64,000 nt of DNA from a bacterium (GTDB lineage: Bacteria; Oederibacteriota; Muellerivitia; Muellerivitales; Muellerivitaceae), in assembly GCA_035549195.1 (NCBI GenBank), contig DASZRK010000080.1, forward strand, positions 100,376 through 164,375, read 5' to 3'. Position 1 is the stretch's first letter. Every line of letters begins with the position of its first letter. Shown piece after piece: positions 9,764 to 18,494 of this stretch. Position numbers and translations under genes: made by a program. The notes below the pieces were generated by a model. It saw only the letters and a list, made by a program, of their open reading frames with translations. It had not been told where the DNA came from and made no database searches.

Positions 9764-12104
9764 GGACCTGGCGGCTGAGGAGAACGCCCGCCTATGGGAA
9801 GAGCGGGGGGGGCGTTTCAACGGTCTTCTTTGGTTCGCCGCCTTCGGTCTGGGCCCCTGGGGATGGTATCTCTTTTCCATGGGCAAGATGGGACAGGGTT
9901 CGGTCCTTATCCTCGGTTCTTTTTTTATGTTCCTCTTGGCTTCCGGCGTCCTCAGGGGTTCCGGGCCCTCCCTGCCAGCCTTGATGGCCGCGTTCGGGAC
10001 CTTTCTTTTCAGCGGGACGATCTATTTTCTTTCCAGGATGCCGACCTTTTTTTGGGGGAAGGATCCGTCCTTCTGGACGGCGGTCCAAGAAGGAACGGTG
10101 GTGGAACCGCTTTGGTCCCCATTGAGCTATCTGGTCGGACAAACGACCGTCCATCTTTTCGGCCCAGGGGACATGTCCCTGCTTCCGTTGGCTTCAGCCG
10201 CATTCCTGGCCGCTGGGCTCGGATGTTGGGCCGCCGAGTCGTTCCATCGCTCTCCGAAACAAAACCTCCAGGTTTGGTCCATCACCCTCCTGATGGGTAT
10301 GGTGCTCGCCATCAGCACGCCCTTTTGGAACCTGGGAACCTTGGCCTCGGGCCTTCCGGCATCCCTTGGATTTTTCCTTTATCTCCTGCTTCGGGGCTGT
10401 CTGAACAGGGATGAAAAGCCATGGCTCACGGTCACTTTCCTGGCCGCTCTTCTTTTTTCGGTCCATCCCATCTGGGGCCTATTGGGGATCCTGGCTGTTT
10501 GGGGCCGCCAAGAAGTTTCCGAGACCCCGGTGTGGAAGGGTCTGCTATGCGTTGTGGCGGGGTTGACCCCCTATCTTTGGCTTTTTTTTCGCGCGGACAA
10601 GGTGTTCCCATCCTGGGGAGGAAAGTCCCCTTTCCGGACCCTTTTGTTCCAGTGGCGGGAGGTTTGGACGGCGCATTGGGCCCAAGACGCACCGGCTTGG
10701 AGGTCGGTCTTGGACTGGACGGGATGGTCCGGTGGATCGATCTTGGTCGGAGCCATCCTCAGCCTTTTGGGTTTCGGACTTTTGGTCAAAAAAGGCCGTA
10801 GCGGGATGACCCCGGGAAACACCTTTTGGGTTTGGGTCCTTTCAGGCCTTGGCGGCATCCTGTTCGCCTCCCGCACAACGGAAACATTGGGGCCGACCTT
10901 TCTTTGGTTCCTGGCGGAGGCGGCCTTTTTCTTTGACCAGGGCTTGGAAAAAGCCATGGGATCCTTGGACCAACGCTCCAAAAAACCACTGAGGGGAACT
11001 TTGGGGGCTCTGATCCTTTTTTTTGGCCTGATCGGCGCCGCCTTGTGGCAGGGCCAAGGATTTTGGAGGAGCGATTTCTACTTTCCCGCCCAGCATGCGG
11101 AGAACCTCTTGCGGACCATGGGTCCCCGCTCCCTCTTGATCTGCCGGGATCCGTTCCAGAATTGGGCCTGTGTGGCGACCCAAAGGTCGCTGGGCCTGGT
11201 GACGCATTCGGTGATCTTGAACGAGGACTACCTCGGGAAAAAATGGTTCGCGGCTGAAGCCATTGAAAAGGAGCCGGAGATCCTATTCTCGCGGGCGGGC
11301 GGCGAACCTAAAGGGAACTTGGACCGGTTCATTCGGGACAACTGGGGCCAATGGAACTTGCTCTTGGACGAGCCCTTTCCCATCGGGAAGGGACTGCCGA
11401 GCTATTCTTTGGGCCTGGTCCGTCTTTTCGTGTCCGATCCTTCCAAGGGACCCGATCCCGAAGGGGTCCCGGCCCGTTACGACCTGGTGGGTCTGCCGAA
11501 GGCCGGAACGATCAAGGATCCCTGGACCCAACACTATTTTGGATCCTATGTGGAGGGCTTCAATCAAATGGGTCTGGACCTGATGGAACGGGGGCTTTAT
11601 TCGGAAGCAATCCGGTCCTTCGACCGCGCCTTGAAATTGGACCCAAGTTTCAAAGAGGCCCAGGACCATTTGGCGTGGCTTTATTCCCAAAAGAACATGC
11701 TGGAGGCGGCCCAACTGGATTTCGAGGCGACCCTGAAGAGCCATCCAGCCCGGATCGCCGAACTTTTGAGGGAATTGGACGATTCAAGGGTCTCGGGGCG
11801 CGAGGACCGGACGGTGGAGCTTTTGGACCGCATCATTCATTTGGACGCCGAATTGGCCAATTCCCAATACCAACTTTCGAAGATCTACGATAAGGAAGGG
11901 CGGTCGAAAGAAGCGCAGGATCTTTTGGAGGCTTCGGTGGTCTTGAACCCCAAACAATTGCAAGCCCAGTTGAGCCTGGGGAAACTCATGAAAAAAATGG
12001 GGGACAAATTGAGGGCCCGGGAAGCGTTCCATGCGGCCCTGGTCCTGGACCCCTTGAACAAGGAAGCCCAGGTTGAATATTGGCGCTCGTTGAACGATCG
12101 ATAG
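9750..12104 (+). CDS. polytopic membrane protein with C-terminal TPR domain
   Basis: 784 residues. Roughly the first 440 contain about eleven or twelve hydrophobic helices, after a short cytoplasmic N-terminus. A soluble region of about 150 residues follows, then tetratricopeptide repeats from about residue 610 (YVEGFNQMGLDLMERGLYSEAIRSFDRAL type units ending in DP or NP). The arrangement resembles DUF2723 glycosyltransferase-like proteins with TPR tails, but the DSGE signature of that family (present in the next gene) is not visible here. It may be a diverged partner of the next gene. The start overlaps coaX by 14 bases. Function unknown. Confidence 0.75.
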   Translation: MRSIEDLAAEENARLWEERGGRFNGLLWFAAFGLGPWGWYLFSMGKMGQGSVLILGSFFMFLLASGVLRGSGPSLPALMAAFGTFLFSGTIYFLSRMPTFFWGKDPSFWTAVQEGTVVEPLWSPLSYLVGQTTVHLFGPGDMSLLPLASAAFLAAGLGCWAAESFHRSPKQNLQVWSITLLMGMVLAISTPFWNLGTLASGLPASLGFFLYLLLRGCLNRDEKPWLTVTFLAALLFSVHPIWGLLGILAVWGRQEVSETPVWKGLLCVVAGLTPYLWLFFRADKVFPSWGGKSPFRTLLFQWREVWTAHWAQDAPAWRSVLDWTGWSGGSILVGAILSLLGFGLLVKKGRSGMTPGNTFWVWVLSGLGGILFASRTTETLGPTFLWFLAEAAFFFDQGLEKAMGSLDQRSKKPLRGTLGALILFFGLIGAALWQGQGFWRSDFYFPAQHAENLLRTMGPRSLLICRDPFQNWACVATQRSLGLVTHSVILNEDYLGKKWFAAEAIEKEPEILFSRAGGEPKGNLDRFIRDNWGQWNLLLDEPFPIGKGLPSYSLGLVRLFVSDPSKGPDPEGVPARYDLVGLPKAGTIKDPWTQHYFGSYVEGFNQMGLDLMERGLYSEAIRSFDRALKLDPSFKEAQDHLAWLYSQKNMLEAAQLDFEATLKSHPARIAELLRELDDSRVSGREDRTVELLDRIIHLDAELANSQYQLSKIYDKEGRSKEAQDLLEASVVLNPKQLQAQLSLGKLMKKMGDKLRAREAFHAALVLDPLNKEAQVEYWRSLNDR

Positions 12105-12112
12105 GGGGGACG

Positions 12113-13792
12113 ATGGGCGGTCGTTCGGTGAATGGCAAATCCTTCACGGCCGGGTGGCTGGACGCGGGCATCCTCTTGGTCCTTTGGGGGATCCTTCTGC
12201 GGATCCAAAACCCTGGATTGATGGCCGATGACAGCGGTGAAATGGTCGCGGCGGCGGTGGGCCTGGGGATACCCCATCCCCCGGGATATCCATGGGTGGT
12301 CTTGCTGGGCCATATCATGAATTGGTTGCCGGTGGGGACGCCAGCCTTTCGGATGAACCTGTTGTCGGAAGGGCTTCTCCTGGCGGCAGTATGGGTCTCC
12401 TTTCCCCTTTTGAATTCACTCCGAGGAAAAGAACCATCCCTGGCTTCGGCCTTTCGAGACAGGATCTTCTTCGTTCTTTTACTGTTCTCGATCCACGCTT
12501 TTGTGGCCCAGGCACTCACGGCCAAAGGGGTGGTCTATGCCTTGAACCTTTTCTTGGTCTGTCTTTTGATGCGGGTCGGTTCGTCCGACCGGAGCGGAAC
12601 GGGGACGGTCGGGGCGACGATGTTCCTTTGGGCGATCGGAATGGCCAATCATTGGCAAACCATGGTCCTTTGGAGTCCCCTGGTGGTTTGGAACTGGGGT
12701 CGGTGGGGAAAATGGCCTGGTCTCCGCATCCTTTTGGTGGGTTCGGTTCTGGGGATCGTGGGGCTTTCGGTCTACCTTCTGCTGCCGTTGAGAGCGATCC
12801 AGGATTGTGTGCCTTCCTGGGGTTATCCCGTTCATCCATCCCTTTTTTATTGGGTCCTCTCCCGCAAATTGGTTTCTCAGGTGGAACATTGGGTCCAACC
12901 ATTCGATTTTTATTCCAAAAGTTTCCTGGAAATGGTCCGCTTCTTTGCCCGGGGTGTTTTTCCCCTCCTCGTCCCGATGGGTGTGGTGGGGATCGGTTGG
13001 CTTTTTTATAAACGGAAGACCTGGTTCTGGAAGACCCTGCTTTGGGCCGGACCCGTTCTGATGGGGGTCTTGTTGATCCACGAAGATCAAAATACCTATT
13101 TGGTCCCCGTTTATTTGGTTTCGATAAGCGTGGCCTTGGCGCTCTTGGCCGTGGTTGGTCTCAGGTGCTTTGAGGATCGGGTGAAAGAAAAGAGGGGGAT
13201 CCTGTTCTTCTTCCTGGGGATGGGCCTGGCCCTCTTGGTGTGGGATGGTTCGGTCCTACGGGCGGAGGATAAAATGGGATATCTATTGGCGTCCGATTTC
13301 GGCGTCAATGTCCTTCAGGATCTGCCGCGGGGTTCGGTCCTTTTGGCGGAAGGGGACCCTTATGTCATGTCGGTCTGGTATCAAAGGATCGCCGAGAAGA
13401 GGAGGGAGGATGTCATTTTTGAGCCTGCGGTCTTCCTGGTCCATGGTTGGGGCTGGAAACAGCTCGCGGACCAATCGCCGGGGATCGCCGCTCTTGTCCG
13501 GAGAACATCCGTTTTCCAAGAACGACTCCAAGGTCTGGCCGATCTGGGCGCCGCGCATCCATTCTGTTATTCGTTGGGACGATGGAAAATGGGAGGGGCG
13601 CTCTTGGAGATGCCGGGGGCTTGGCGTTCCTTGGGGCTTATCACGACTCAGGCGACGGCAACGAAGAACAAGTTCCTTTCCAGCGGGGAAAACTCTTACC
13701 GGATCAGGGTGACCGATCCCATACCCATGGATACGGCCTCCCTGGGCATTCTTGCCTATTACCGACTCGCCGCTGGGTCTGCGCGGCCCTAA
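12113..13792 (+). CDS. DUF2723 family membrane protein (protein O-mannosyltransferase-like)
   Basis: 559 residues with about ten to twelve membrane helices. The N-terminal part has the family signature: DDSGEMVAAA, then LGIPHPPGYPW and later FRMNLLSE. DUF2723 proteins belong to the GT-C-like integral membrane superfamily and are presumed glycosyltransferases acting outside the membrane. I start at ATG 12113 because AGGGGGGA stands just upstream and eight bases separate it from the previous stop. A TTG at 12080 in frame would overlap the upstream gene. Paired with the preceding polytopic TPR protein, probably co-transcribed. Confidence 0.82.
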   Translation: MGGRSVNGKSFTAGWLDAGILLVLWGILLRIQNPGLMADDSGEMVAAAVGLGIPHPPGYPWVVLLGHIMNWLPVGTPAFRMNLLSEGLLLAAVWVSFPLLNSLRGKEPSLASAFRDRIFFVLLLFSIHAFVAQALTAKGVVYALNLFLVCLLMRVGSSDRSGTGTVGATMFLWAIGMANHWQTMVLWSPLVVWNWGRWGKWPGLRILLVGSVLGIVGLSVYLLLPLRAIQDCVPSWGYPVHPSLFYWVLSRKLVSQVEHWVQPFDFYSKSFLEMVRFFARGVFPLLVPMGVVGIGWLFYKRKTWFWKTLLWAGPVLMGVLLIHEDQNTYLVPVYLVSISVALALLAVVGLRCFEDRVKEKRGILFFFLGMGLALLVWDGSVLRAEDKMGYLLASDFGVNVLQDLPRGSVLLAEGDPYVMSVWYQRIAEKRREDVIFEPAVFLVHGWGWKQLADQSPGIAALVRRTSVFQERLQGLADLGAAHPFCYSLGRWKMGGALLEMPGAWRSLGLITTQATATKNKFLSSGENSYRIRVTDPIPMDTASLGILAYYRLAAGSARP

Positions 13793-13816
13793 AAAAGCCA
13801 AAAGGTTCGGTTTTTT
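13791..13816 (+). terminator. possible terminator with A-rich/T-rich arms
   Basis: AAAAAAGCC and GGTTTTTT can pair with one bulged G around AAAAGGTTC. The T-run suits an intrinsic terminator for the DUF2723 gene. The stem is AT-rich and weak. Confidence 0.35.
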
Positions 13817-13835
13817 CAACCCCCGTTGATATAAT
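13806..13835 (+). promoter_or_regulatory. putative promoter for the pilT-like gene
   Basis: A perfect TATAAT at 13830-13835 preceded at 18 bases by TTCGGT (13806-13811). The gene starts 45 bases downstream. It may drive the whole pilus/chemosensory cluster, because no other strong -10 box was noticed before 26.5 kb. Confidence 0.5.
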
Positions 13836-13879
13836 GCCACCGTTGAAACGACGCATTTGAACGCCCTTTGGGAGAAGGA

Positions 13880-16183
13880 ATGGACCTTCATCAACTGCTC
13901 TATTCCATGGTGGAAAAGAAGGCCTCGGACGTCCACTTAAAGGCGGGCGCCTTTCCTCTTTTCCGTATCGACGGTGACCTGACCCCCCAAGGCGAGACCC
14001 TCCTGACCTCCCAAGATCTTGCCGAGATCGCCTCCTACCTGATGGATGAAAAGCAACAAAAGTTGTTCTTTGAGGACCACCATGAGGTGGATCTGGCCTA
14101 TGCGGTGGAGGGATTGGCCCGGTTCCGGACCAATGCCATGTGGCAGAGAGGCCTTCCTGAGATCATCATGCGGGTCATTCCCCAACGGATCCCGAGGATC
14201 GAGGACATCAATATGCCCACGGCGGTCCTCAAGCAGATCGCCCTGGAACAGCGCGGCCTCATCCTGGTGGTCGGCATCACAGGATCGGGGAAATCGACCA
14301 CCCTGGCTTCCCTCATCAACGAGATGAATACCAACCGGGCGGCCCACATCGTCACGATCGAGGACCCCATCGAATTCGTCCATCCGGACAAGAAGTCCAG
14401 CATCACCCAACGCGAGGTCGGGCTGGACACGGAAAGTTTCAAGGCTGCCCTGAAATATGTCCTGCGGCAGGACCCAGATATCATCCTCATTGGTGAGATG
14501 CGTGATACGGAAACGGTCTCGGCGGCCATTTCCGCGGCCGAAACAGGCCATTTGGTCCTTTCCACTCTGCACACATTGGACACGGTCCAGACCATCGAGC
14601 GCATCCTGGACTTTTTCCAGCCGGAGCAGCAGAACCAGATCCGGGTCCAATTATCAGGTACCCTGCGGGCGGTCATTTCCCAACGTTTGGTCAATAAGGC
14701 CGATGGCGTTGGCGTGGTCCCGGCCTGCGAGATCATGATCGTTACCCCGACCATCAAATCCCTCATTGCGGAAGGGAAGGTCTCATCGATCCGTCAGTTC
14801 ATAGCGGAAGGGAACAGCCAATATGGCATGCAGACCTTCGACCAGTCCCTCATTCAATTGGTCCGTTCCGGGATGATCACGAGGGAAAGCGCCTTGGAGC
14901 AGGCTTCTTCCCCTAGCGAGATCGACCTTGGGCTCAAGGGTATTTCGTCCTCCAAGGCCTCGGCCCAATCCCTGATCTCCCAAATGGAAAATTCCCAACA
15001 AAAGGAACGGCTTTCGGGTTGGTTGCGGAAGGCACAGGATTACTTCGATAAGCGGCGCTATGACGAGGCGAGGGGCGAATTGAAGCGGGTCCTTCAAGAG
15101 GTTCCCGATCATAAGGAAGCCAATGTCCTGATGGCGAAAATCCGGGAAATGGATGACAAGACCGAAAAAAAGAAGGACGCGACTTCCAACATCAAAGCCG
15201 GTCTCCAAATGTACCGGGAAGGGAAACACCAAGCCGCGATCATTGAATTCCAAAAAGCCTTGGAGGTCGACTCGGAGAACAAGCAGGCGCAGGGATATCT
15301 GAAGGCCATCCAAGAGGAGATGGAGAATCGATCCAAGGCTCGGGAGTTCTATCAAGCCGCCCTCAATGCCCAGAGCCAAAATGATTTTGCGGGAGCTTTG
15401 GCGTTCGTTGAGCAGGCCTTGATGGTGGATCCGGAGAACGAACAGGCCCGGGTCCTTCAAAGGAACATGAAGACCGCCCTCCAAAAGGAACAAGCCAAGG
15501 TCAAGGCGGATGGTTACAACCAGTCGGCCATTGAACTTTACAAGGCGGGGGATCTCTTGGGGGCCCTGGTTTCTTGGAACAAAGCTTATGACATCAATTC
15601 GGATTTGGAGGATGTGGCCCGATACCTCCAGCAAGGCATCGCCAAATTGCTATCCTTCGGCGTGGATGGTTTGGACGGAAATCCCGAAAAGGACCAGGTC
15701 CTGGCCCTTTTCGAGCAGGGGGTGCGGTCCTATGTGCGCAGCGACTTCCAGACCGCCATTGATTTCTTCAAGAAGGCCCTGACGAAGGCGGAAGGGAATG
15801 CCTATTTGAACGCGTACCTTCAAAAATCGACCCAAATGCTGGAGCAGCAGATCGTCGAGATCGTCCAGGAGGCGGGCCGTTCCTTCCAAATGGGCGATCT
15901 GGTCACGGCCCAAAAAGAATATACCAAGACCTTGAGGCTGTCCCCGGGGCATCCCGAAGCCATCCAACAGCTCGGGGTGGTGAAGGGCGCCATCCAACAG
16001 GCGGTCGAAAAATTCTACAACGACGGCAGACAAGCCTTTGATTCCAACAACCTGGACCAGGCCATGCGGATCTGGGGCCAGGCCCTTGAGCTGGATCCGT
16101 CCAATGAGCGGCTGCAAAAGAAGATCGAAGAGGCCAAGATCAAAAAGAGCACCTTGAGCGGCATCTTCTCGAAGATCAGTTAA
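13880..16183 (+). CDS. PilT-type ATPase fused to a C-terminal TPR domain
   Basis: 767 residues. Residues 1-345 are a PilT/PilU-like hexameric ATPase: ASDVHL near residue 15, Walker A GITGSGKSTT at about 132-141, DPIEF (Asp box), Walker B with LIGEMRD, and the His-box LSTLHT. PilT powers retraction of type IV pili. PilT proteins normally end near 350-380 residues; here about 390 further residues form TPR-like helix pairs (for example YDEARGELKRVLQEVPDHKEA). I start at ATG 13880, preceded by GGAGAAGGA; a TTG at 13868 is possible. No pilin or assembly genes are in the window. The TPRs may dock the chemosensory proteins encoded downstream. Confidence 0.9.
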   Translation: MDLHQLLYSMVEKKASDVHLKAGAFPLFRIDGDLTPQGETLLTSQDLAEIASYLMDEKQQKLFFEDHHEVDLAYAVEGLARFRTNAMWQRGLPEIIMRVIPQRIPRIEDINMPTAVLKQIALEQRGLILVVGITGSGKSTTLASLINEMNTNRAAHIVTIEDPIEFVHPDKKSSITQREVGLDTESFKAALKYVLRQDPDIILIGEMRDTETVSAAISAAETGHLVLSTLHTLDTVQTIERILDFFQPEQQNQIRVQLSGTLRAVISQRLVNKADGVGVVPACEIMIVTPTIKSLIAEGKVSSIRQFIAEGNSQYGMQTFDQSLIQLVRSGMITRESALEQASSPSEIDLGLKGISSSKASAQSLISQMENSQQKERLSGWLRKAQDYFDKRRYDEARGELKRVLQEVPDHKEANVLMAKIREMDDKTEKKKDATSNIKAGLQMYREGKHQAAIIEFQKALEVDSENKQAQGYLKAIQEEMENRSKAREFYQAALNAQSQNDFAGALAFVEQALMVDPENEQARVLQRNMKTALQKEQAKVKADGYNQSAIELYKAGDLLGALVSWNKAYDINSDLEDVARYLQQGIAKLLSFGVDGLDGNPEKDQVLALFEQGVRSYVRSDFQTAIDFFKKALTKAEGNAYLNAYLQKSTQMLEQQIVEIVQEAGRSFQMGDLVTAQKEYTKTLRLSPGHPEAIQQLGVVKGAIQQAVEKFYNDGRQAFDSNNLDQAMRIWGQALELDPSNERLQKKIEEAKIKKSTLSGIFSKIS

Positions 16184-16210
16184 AGACGCAGGAAAGGGGT
16201 TCCGTTCTTC

Positions 16211-16618
16211 ATGAAGAAATTGATCATTGGCGCTTTGATCTTGATCGCGGTTTTTGTCGTTGTTCTGAACACGGGCATAGTGGCCGGACAGGCCTTGGAT
16301 TGGGTGAAGGAAAACCCTAAGGATCCGGATGCACCCTTGGTCCTCTACAGGACCGCGCGTTGGTGCGACATCATGGGAAGCGACCAAAGGGCGGAGTCCA
16401 TTTATCTGCAACTTTATCAGCAATATCCTGAAAAGGCCGAGTTGTGCGCGCCTGCCCTTTATTATGTCGCCCTGGACATCAGTAATTCTTCTTATGCCAC
16501 CGGTGTTCGTAAGCAGGCATTGCCATACCTGCAGACCATCATCGATAAATATTCGGATCAGGAAGAATGGCGAACAAAGGCCAAACAACTTTACGACGAG
16601 GTGAATTATGCCCACTGA
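16211..16618 (+). CDS. small membrane-anchored TPR-like protein
   Basis: 135 residues with an N-terminal hydrophobic helix (residues 4-24, no lipobox cysteine) that probably anchors it in the inner membrane. The rest is helical and TPR-like: YRTARWCDIMGSDQRAESIY, YQQYPEKAELCAPALYYVA, and ALPYLQTIIDKYSDQEEWR, reminiscent of YfiO/YbgF-type repeats. I do not recognise a named family. It overlaps the next gene by 11 bases and lies between the PilT-TPR gene and cheR, so a role in the same surface apparatus is possible. Confidence 0.6.
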   Translation: MKKLIIGALILIAVFVVVLNTGIVAGQALDWVKENPKDPDAPLVLYRTARWCDIMGSDQRAESIYLQLYQQYPEKAELCAPALYYVALDISNSSYATGVRKQALPYLQTIIDKYSDQEEWRTKAKQLYDEVNYAH

Positions 16619-17612
16619 GAAAAAGGTCTTTGGGTCCTTTTGGGTCTTGGTATTGGTGATGCTTTTGGCGCGTCCGGTTTGGGCCGCGACGATCGAAGTG
16701 GAAAGCGACGAGGACGAACCGACCGGGACCCCGACGGTGGTGATCTCTCCGGCCGAAAAAGCCCCCGTTGAAAAAGTGATCCCGACTTCCACGCCGACGC
16801 CTTTACCGGAACCGACCTTGGCGCCTACGGCACCTCCGACGGTCGCTCCAACGTCGGTGACCGGCGAAGGAACGGTGGGACCGGAGGAAAAGATGGGGAC
16901 CCAGAAGCCCAGGCCACGGGTCCGGGTCAGCGATAAGGTCAATTTCTTTTCCTTTGTGCAGGCGGGGTACTTGGTGGGGGATCCCACCGAAGTCCAGGGG
17001 ATTGGGACGGTCGTGGGGATCGGGAATGTGGAAAATTTTACGGTGGGGCAAAAATCGGCGGTCGATATCGATGCCGCCCGCTATCCGGTCAAAAAAGGGG
17101 ACCTCTTTTTTGTTTACCGTTGCGACCGATCGATCCAGGAACTTCATTTGGGACACTTGGGATTCCAGGTGGAAAATCTTGGCTTGGTCGAGGTCATCGA
17201 AGTCCAGAAACTCCGCCATTTAGTGGTGGTGAAGAAAAGTTTCAAACCATTCATGGCGGGTGATCAGGTAGTTCCCTATGAAAATGAGGTCAAAAGATGG
17301 AAACGAGCCCAGATCAAAAAACCGTTGCCGGACCAGCCCATCAGGGCTTATGTGGCAGGGCTGGACGGTGCTAGGGGCCATTTCAGCGCTTCGGATCACA
17401 TCCTTATCACGGCCGGAAGCAAAAAAGGGGTGGTCGAAGGCCAGAAATTTTCCTTGTTCGAGGTACACCAGGGGGAGTTCGACAAGGAAGACCTGGGGAT
17501 CCCCACTGGGGTCGCCCAGGTGCTTTATTGCGGTCCGGAATGCTCCATCGCCACCATCTTGACCAGTCATGAGCCCATCGAAGCCGGTTTCCAAGCCGTT
17601 TATCGGCCTTGA
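16608..17612 (+). CDS. exported protein with Pro/Thr-rich linker
   Basis: 334 residues: signal peptide (about 1-26, ending VWA), an acidic stretch, a Pro/Thr-rich linker at about residues 40-85 (repeated TPT, APT), then a beta-rich domain of about 230 residues. In that domain GDLFFVYR, GLVEVIEVQ, FKPFMAGDQVVPY and GVVEGQKFSLFEV suggest a repeated small barrel of the kind found in the C-terminal parts of some LysM-containing envelope proteins, but no LysM motif is seen. The function is unknown. It is probably translated with the preceding small protein, and its linker resembles those in the large surface protein at 59.6 kb. Confidence 0.6.
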   Translation: MPTEKKVFGSFWVLVLVMLLARPVWAATIEVESDEDEPTGTPTVVISPAEKAPVEKVIPTSTPTPLPEPTLAPTAPPTVAPTSVTGEGTVGPEEKMGTQKPRPRVRVSDKVNFFSFVQAGYLVGDPTEVQGIGTVVGIGNVENFTVGQKSAVDIDAARYPVKKGDLFFVYRCDRSIQELHLGHLGFQVENLGLVEVIEVQKLRHLVVVKKSFKPFMAGDQVVPYENEVKRWKRAQIKKPLPDQPIRAYVAGLDGARGHFSASDHILITAGSKKGVVEGQKFSLFEVHQGEFDKEDLGIPTGVAQVLYCGPECSIATILTSHEPIEAGFQAVYRP

Positions 17613-17639
17613 GGCGCGCTTGCCCCGGATCCTGTTGGA

Positions 17640-18494
17640 ATGAAGACCGACGTCCAAGAGGATCCCTTTTTCCGACGGATCCTGGAATTGCTCCTAAGAT
17701 CGAAAGGTTTCGACGGGAACCATTACAAACCGAACTATATCAAGAGGCGCATCGCGGTGAGGATGCGCGCCATGGAGAAAGGGTCCTTCTCTGAGTATTA
17801 CCATCTCCTTCAAAGGGATCCCAAGGAGATGGGCAGGCTCCTTGAGCGGCTTACGATCCATGTGACCGAATTCTTCCGGGATCCAGAGGTCTTTCGATCG
17901 CTCCGGCAGACGGTCCTTCCGCTGTTCGCGGGGAATGTAAACAAGAACATCCGCGTCTGGTGCGCGGGCTGTAGTACGGGCGAAGAACCCTATTCGTTGG
18001 CGATCCTTTTGCAAGAGTGGGCCCCGCCCCTGGGGATGGGGTTCGGCATCCTGGGCACCGACATCGATCCGGTAAGCGTCCGGACCGCCGAAAGGGCGGA
18101 ATATCCGGTCGAGTCCGTTGCGAAATTGCCTCGTGACCAGGTGGCCCGTTGGTTCGTGAAGGAGGGCGGGCATTTGAGGATCGCCCGTGAACTCCGTCAA
18201 AAAGTGCAATTCCGGACCCATGACCTCTTGGGCCCTTGGGGCCCTTCCATGAACGAGTTCCAGATGATCTTTTGCAGGAACATGCTCATCTATTTGACGG
18301 CCGTGCAGCAACAGGGCATCTATGAAGGGTTTCACAAGGCCTTGGCGCCGGGGGGATATTTGGTCCTTGGGCTCACCGAGACTCTCTTGGGGCCTTCGCG
18401 CCGCTTCTTCAAATGTGTGGATATCCGGCATCGCATCTACAGGGCCGTCGAGAACGAGGGGACGGTCACCGGATCCGAGGGAAAAAATGGATAA
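17640..18494 (+). CDS. cheR: chemotaxis protein methyltransferase CheR
   Basis: Methylates glutamates on chemoreceptors using S-adenosylmethionine. The 284-residue protein has the N-terminal helical domain (YIKRRIAVRMRAM), HVTEFFRDPEVF, the SAM-binding motif VWCAGCSTGEEPYSLA, GTDIDP and FCRNMLIYL. It has no C-terminal TPR itself; instead the next gene encodes a TPR protein and overlaps it. It begins the che cluster. Confidence 0.95.
   Translation: MKTDVQEDPFFRRILELLLRSKGFDGNHYKPNYIKRRIAVRMRAMEKGSFSEYYHLLQRDPKEMGRLLERLTIHVTEFFRDPEVFRSLRQTVLPLFAGNVNKNIRVWCAGCSTGEEPYSLAILLQEWAPPLGMGFGILGTDIDPVSVRTAERAEYPVESVAKLPRDQVARWFVKEGGHLRIARELRQKVQFRTHDLLGPWGPSMNEFQMIFCRNMLIYLTAVQQQGIYEGFHKALAPGGYLVLGLTETLLGPSRRFFKCVDIRHRIYRAVENEGTVTGSEGKNG

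Noticed and set aside
18322-18486. TPR protein starting within cheR
   Set aside because: A 165-base overlap is unlikely, and ATG 18487 has a good ribosome site and begins the first repeat.
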